This document shows, piece by piece, positions 62,099 through 64,000 of a DNA stretch of 64,000 nt (position 1 is the first letter of the stretch; each line of letters opens with the position of its first letter). Both the position numbers and the translations under genes were made by a program. This stretch comes from Erythrobacter sp. (GTDB lineage Bacteria; Pseudomonadota; Alphaproteobacteria; Sphingomonadales; Sphingomonadaceae). The notes beneath the pieces were generated by a model. It was not told the DNA's origin. It was given only the letters and a program-made list of their open reading frames with translations, and searched no databases. The stretch is from the NCBI GenBank assembly GCA_019739335.1, contig CP073261.1, forward strand, positions 1,680,818-1,744,817, read 5' to 3'.

Positions 62099-62794
62099 TC
62101 AGCCCCGCACCGCCGCAGCAAATTCCGCTGCCTTGCTGAACGCCTCCAGCCGCAGTTTCCGGTCATCTTCCGCCTGCCAGTCCCAGCCCCACAGCTCGGC
62201 CTGCCAGTCCTCCTCGGCATTGCCCGCCGAAAACAGCGCGGGCACATCCGCGCCCTCTTCCAGCGTGGCCAGCGCCACCACCAGCGAAGCGGCGAGCGTG
62301 GCGAGGGTGATGAGCGCGGCAAGGGTGAAGTCGCCCTCAAGCTCCAGCCGTTGCCGGAACGCGGCCAGCGTGGCTTGGGGCTGCGCATGGTGGATCACCC
62401 CGCTGACCCGTTCCAGCCGCACACCGTGGCGTGCTTCGCAGGTGCTAACCAGCGGCTCCCACAAAGTCTGCTGGCGCTCGAACAGCGGCGTGTCGGGATC
62501 GGCGCGGTAGCAGAGCGTGTCGGTTCCGGCGAAGGCGAGCAGTTTGGACAGTGCAGCCGCGCGGTCGGGGCGGATCACGTCGATGGCGAGATCGGCGAGA
62601 TCGCGAAAAACGAAGCTGCGCGGATCGAGCTTTTCGCCCTGCGCCCGCCATTCGCCCGCCAGCAATTCCGCCGCCGCTTGTGTCGGCACCAGTTGCGCGC
62701 TGCCAAGCTGGGTGCGGATCGGCTTTCCGTCGAGCAGCACGCGCCAGCCGCCATCCGAATGCTCGACAGTAACGTCCTTGTAGAACCGCTTCAT
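62099..62794 (-). CDS. ATP12 family F1-ATPase assembly chaperone
   Basis: A 231-residue protein of the ATP12 family, found in Alphaproteobacteria and mitochondria, where it helps assemble the F1 alpha subunit. Landmarks are RFYKDVTVEHSDGGWRVLLDGKPIRT at the N terminus, LLAGEWRAQGEKLDP, FAGTDTLCYRADP (about 90-102) and a final acidic/Trp segment AELWGWDWQAEDDR. Its ATG overlaps the upstream small membrane protein stop (ATGA). Confidence 0.92.
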   Translation of the reverse strand: MKRFYKDVTVEHSDGGWRVLLDGKPIRTQLGSAQLVPTQAAAELLAGEWRAQGEKLDPRSFVFRDLADLAIDVIRPDRAAALSKLLAFAGTDTLCYRADPDTPLFERQQTLWEPLVSTCEARHGVRLERVSGVIHHAQPQATLAAFRQRLELEGDFTLAALITLATLAASLVVALATLEEGADVPALFSAGNAEEDWQAELWGWDWQAEDDRKLRLEAFSKAAEFAAAVRG

Positions 62795-63021
62795 TCCTTT
62801 GGCGGTCCCTTGGGGGTGCGCCAGCGGCGGTTGAGGATCAGCGGCAGGAAGAAGAATTCGAACAGGCCGAACACCAGCAGGCCATAGCCAAGCAGATGCG
62901 GGCCTGCGACCTTGTCGGTCAGGATAAGGATTGCGCCGAGGATCAGCAACAGGCCGCCAAGCCGCATCAGTTGGAGCATGATGAAGCGCGATTTCGCGGG
63001 GTCGGCAGGTTCGTCAGCCAT
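62791..63021 (-). CDS. small membrane protein of unknown function
   Basis: A 76-residue protein with two membrane helices (about 18-36 and 42-62) joined by a short polar turn and a basic C-terminal tail (NRRWRTPKGPPKE). I do not recognise the family. It overlaps the phosphatase gene upstream by 8 bases and the ATP12 gene downstream by 4, so the three are cotranscribed. A link to ATP synthase assembly is possible from position only. Confidence 0.75.
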   Translation of the reverse strand: MADEPADPAKSRFIMLQLMRLGGLLLILGAILILTDKVAGPHLLGYGLLVFGLFEFFFLPLILNRRWRTPKGPPKE

Positions 63022-63670
63022 CGAGCATGTCCTTCAATTGCGCCATGTCCTGCGCCACGCCCAGCGCCCCGGCGGCGATCAGTTCGGCAGGTTCGTGATA
63101 GCCCCAGGCGACGCCAACGGCGCGGGTGCCTGCGTCCCTGGCCATCTGCATGTCGTACACCGTATCGCCGATCATCACCGTGTCGGCGGGGTCGGCGCCA
63201 GCATCCGCCATGGCCGCCAGCAGCATCGCCGGATGCGGTTTGGAGGGGTGGCGGTCCGCCGTGTGAGTGGTAACGAACAGGTCGCCGAGTGTGTGGGTGG
63301 TGAGCGTGGCGGCGAGACCGCGATCGGACTTGCCGGTGGCGACGCCGAGCAGCCAGCCTTGGCCGTGAAGCTGGCGGAGCAGGTCCGCCATTCCTTCAAA
63401 GAGCGGTTCGCGCAAGGATCCGTTCTCGCGCGATTCGCGGAAGGCGCGCTTGTAGGCCTCGACCGCGACCATGTGCTGTTCGGGCGGGGCTTCCGGCGCA
63501 AGATCACGCACCGCCTGCGGCAGGCTCAGGCCGACGATGCGGCGGACGAGGTGGCGCTCCGGCGCGGGCAGTTCCGCAGCGGCGAAGGCCAGTTCCATAG
63601 CATTGCAAACGCCCGCCTGCCCGTCGGTCAGGGTGCCGTCGCAATCGAAGACGGCGAGCCTTACCGCCAT
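63014..63670 (-). CDS. HAD family hydrolase, phosphoglycolate phosphatase-like
   Basis: A 218-residue HAD hydrolase. Motif I DCDGT gives nucleophile D9 and acid D11, motif II threonine is in GVATGKSDRG (near 117), and motif IV is MIGDTVYDMQMARDAG (near 167). The cap is helical (about 18-80). Phosphoglycolate or another small sugar phosphate is the likely substrate. ATG 63670 matches the start of the fold; an upstream in-frame stretch is of different composition. It follows the pseudouridine synthase gene on the same strand. Confidence 0.87.
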   Translation of the reverse strand: MAVRLAVFDCDGTLTDGQAGVCNAMELAFAAAELPAPERHLVRRIVGLSLPQAVRDLAPEAPPEQHMVAVEAYKRAFRESRENGSLREPLFEGMADLLRQLHGQGWLLGVATGKSDRGLAATLTTHTLGDLFVTTHTADRHPSKPHPAMLLAAMADAGADPADTVMIGDTVYDMQMARDAGTRAVGVAWGYHEPAELIAAGALGVAQDMAQLKDMLDG

Positions 63671-63707
63671 GCGAGTGCTCGAGACTCCGCGTCTCCGCGT
63701 GACACAA

Positions 63708-64000
63708 TCATGGTTTCGGCTTCGGCCTTGGTTTGGCTGGGGGTTTCGCCGGAGCCTTGGGCTTGTGCACCGGCTTCCCCAAAGGCTTCCCGAAAGTCTT
63801 CCTGGCTGGCGGCTTTGCCTCTGCCTTCGCATCAAGTTTCGCCGCACCGCGTCCGCGCCGCGTGGGCTTGCTCCGGCGTTCTTGCTTGTTGTGGGCTTTC
63901 GACGCCTGCTTCTTTTCCGCCTTGGTGCGTTCCGGCTTCGGCTGGGCGAGCGGGCTTGCATCGCTCAGCCCTTCGTCGAACCCCAGCTGCGCCATGCTCG
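63708..64000 (-). CDS. pseudouridine synthase-like protein, C-terminal end
   Basis: The gene enters from beyond the right end of the window; about 97 codons are visible on the minus strand, beginning with SMAQLGFDEGLSD. That opening looks like the end of an RluA-family pseudouridine synthase, and RluA-type genes often precede a HAD phosphatase in relatives. The rest is a very basic Lys/Pro/Ala/Arg-rich tail (KPKAPAKPPAKP). No catalytic motif is in the visible part, so the name rests on the first residues and context. Confidence 0.5.
   Translation of the reverse strand, partial: SMAQLGFDEGLSDASPLAQPKPERTKAEKKQASKAHNKQERRSKPTRRGRGAAKLDAKAEAKPPARKTFGKPLGKPVHKPKAPAKPPAKPRPKPKP

Noticed and set aside
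1..64000. CRISPR array, insertion sequence or prophage
   Set aside because: No regularly spaced repeats, transposase, integrase or phage structural gene was found on either strand; the repeats present are short palindromes.

Overview
The window is chromosomal DNA from a GC-rich alphaproteobacterium, most likely Sphingomonadales/Erythrobacteraceae. This is inferred from the gene families present: GapR/DUF2312, DUF1244, DUF3297, TIGR02186 beside TauE, an ATP12-type chaperone, small-Q-loop cytochrome bd with a DUF2474 subunit, and sphingomonad-style TonB receptors. It is densely coded, with many 4-bp ATGA/GTGA overlaps, and no gene-free stretch exceeds 300 bases. I saw no rRNA, CRISPR, transposase or prophage gene. 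One tRNA, tRNA-Leu(UAG), is present.

Region 1 (1-11071): the end of an acyl-CoA carboxylase alpha subunit, an enoyl-CoA hydratase and a lipoprotein polysaccharide deacetylase on +; a decayed cydB/DUF2474 remnant, a DUF2721 protein, mannose-1-phosphate guanylyltransferase, a TonB protein and a Tat-type sulfatase on -; then a fused 5-oxoprolinase overlapping a DUF2891 gene.

Region 2 (11068-21217) is a sulfide-handling island. An ArsR regulator and a 1-Cys peroxiredoxin point left. Persulfide dioxygenase, two half-size YeeE/YedE proteins with a DUF2892 protein, a DUF442 protein, sulfide:quinone oxidoreductase and a SulP transporter point right. They are followed by a second 1-Cys peroxiredoxin and the cytochrome bd genes cydA-cydB-DUF2474. 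Together these could take electrons from sulfide into the quinone pool, oxidise persulfide to sulfite, move sulfur anions, and keep respiration going on a sulfide-tolerant oxidase. The regulator lacks the cysteines expected of a BigR/SqrR sensor.

Region 3 (21302-36003) is mostly housekeeping: nitronate monooxygenase, a secreted tandem-domain protein, aspartate kinase, UbiG, a periplasmic phosphodiesterase, PnuC/NadR-type NAD salvage, RuvC-YebC, an AAC(3)-I-like acetyltransferase, a short-chain dehydrogenase, GapR, DUF1244 and pyruvate kinase.

Region 4 (36089-48087) carries clpX, clpP and tig. The usual tig-clpP-clpX cluster is split by an oppositely oriented TonB receptor / secreted amidase / TonB receptor cassette with a REP-like palindrome at one end. 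Trigger factor has a long histone-like Lys/Ala/Pro tail. tRNA-Leu, a repeat-containing acidic peptide, DUF3297 and nhaA follow.

Region 5 (48247-64000) has a compact NfrB-like glycosyltransferase plus barrel-like partner, TauE/TIGR02186, a HerA-type ATPase, queE, a valS gene with two palindromic repeats inserted in frame, an Mla-type lipid transport operon (permease, ATPase, MCE protein, lipoprotein), an ATP12 chaperone, a HAD phosphatase and the tail of a pseudouridine synthase. The in-frame repeats in valS and the sulfide island with its cysteine-free regulator are the observations most worth following up.
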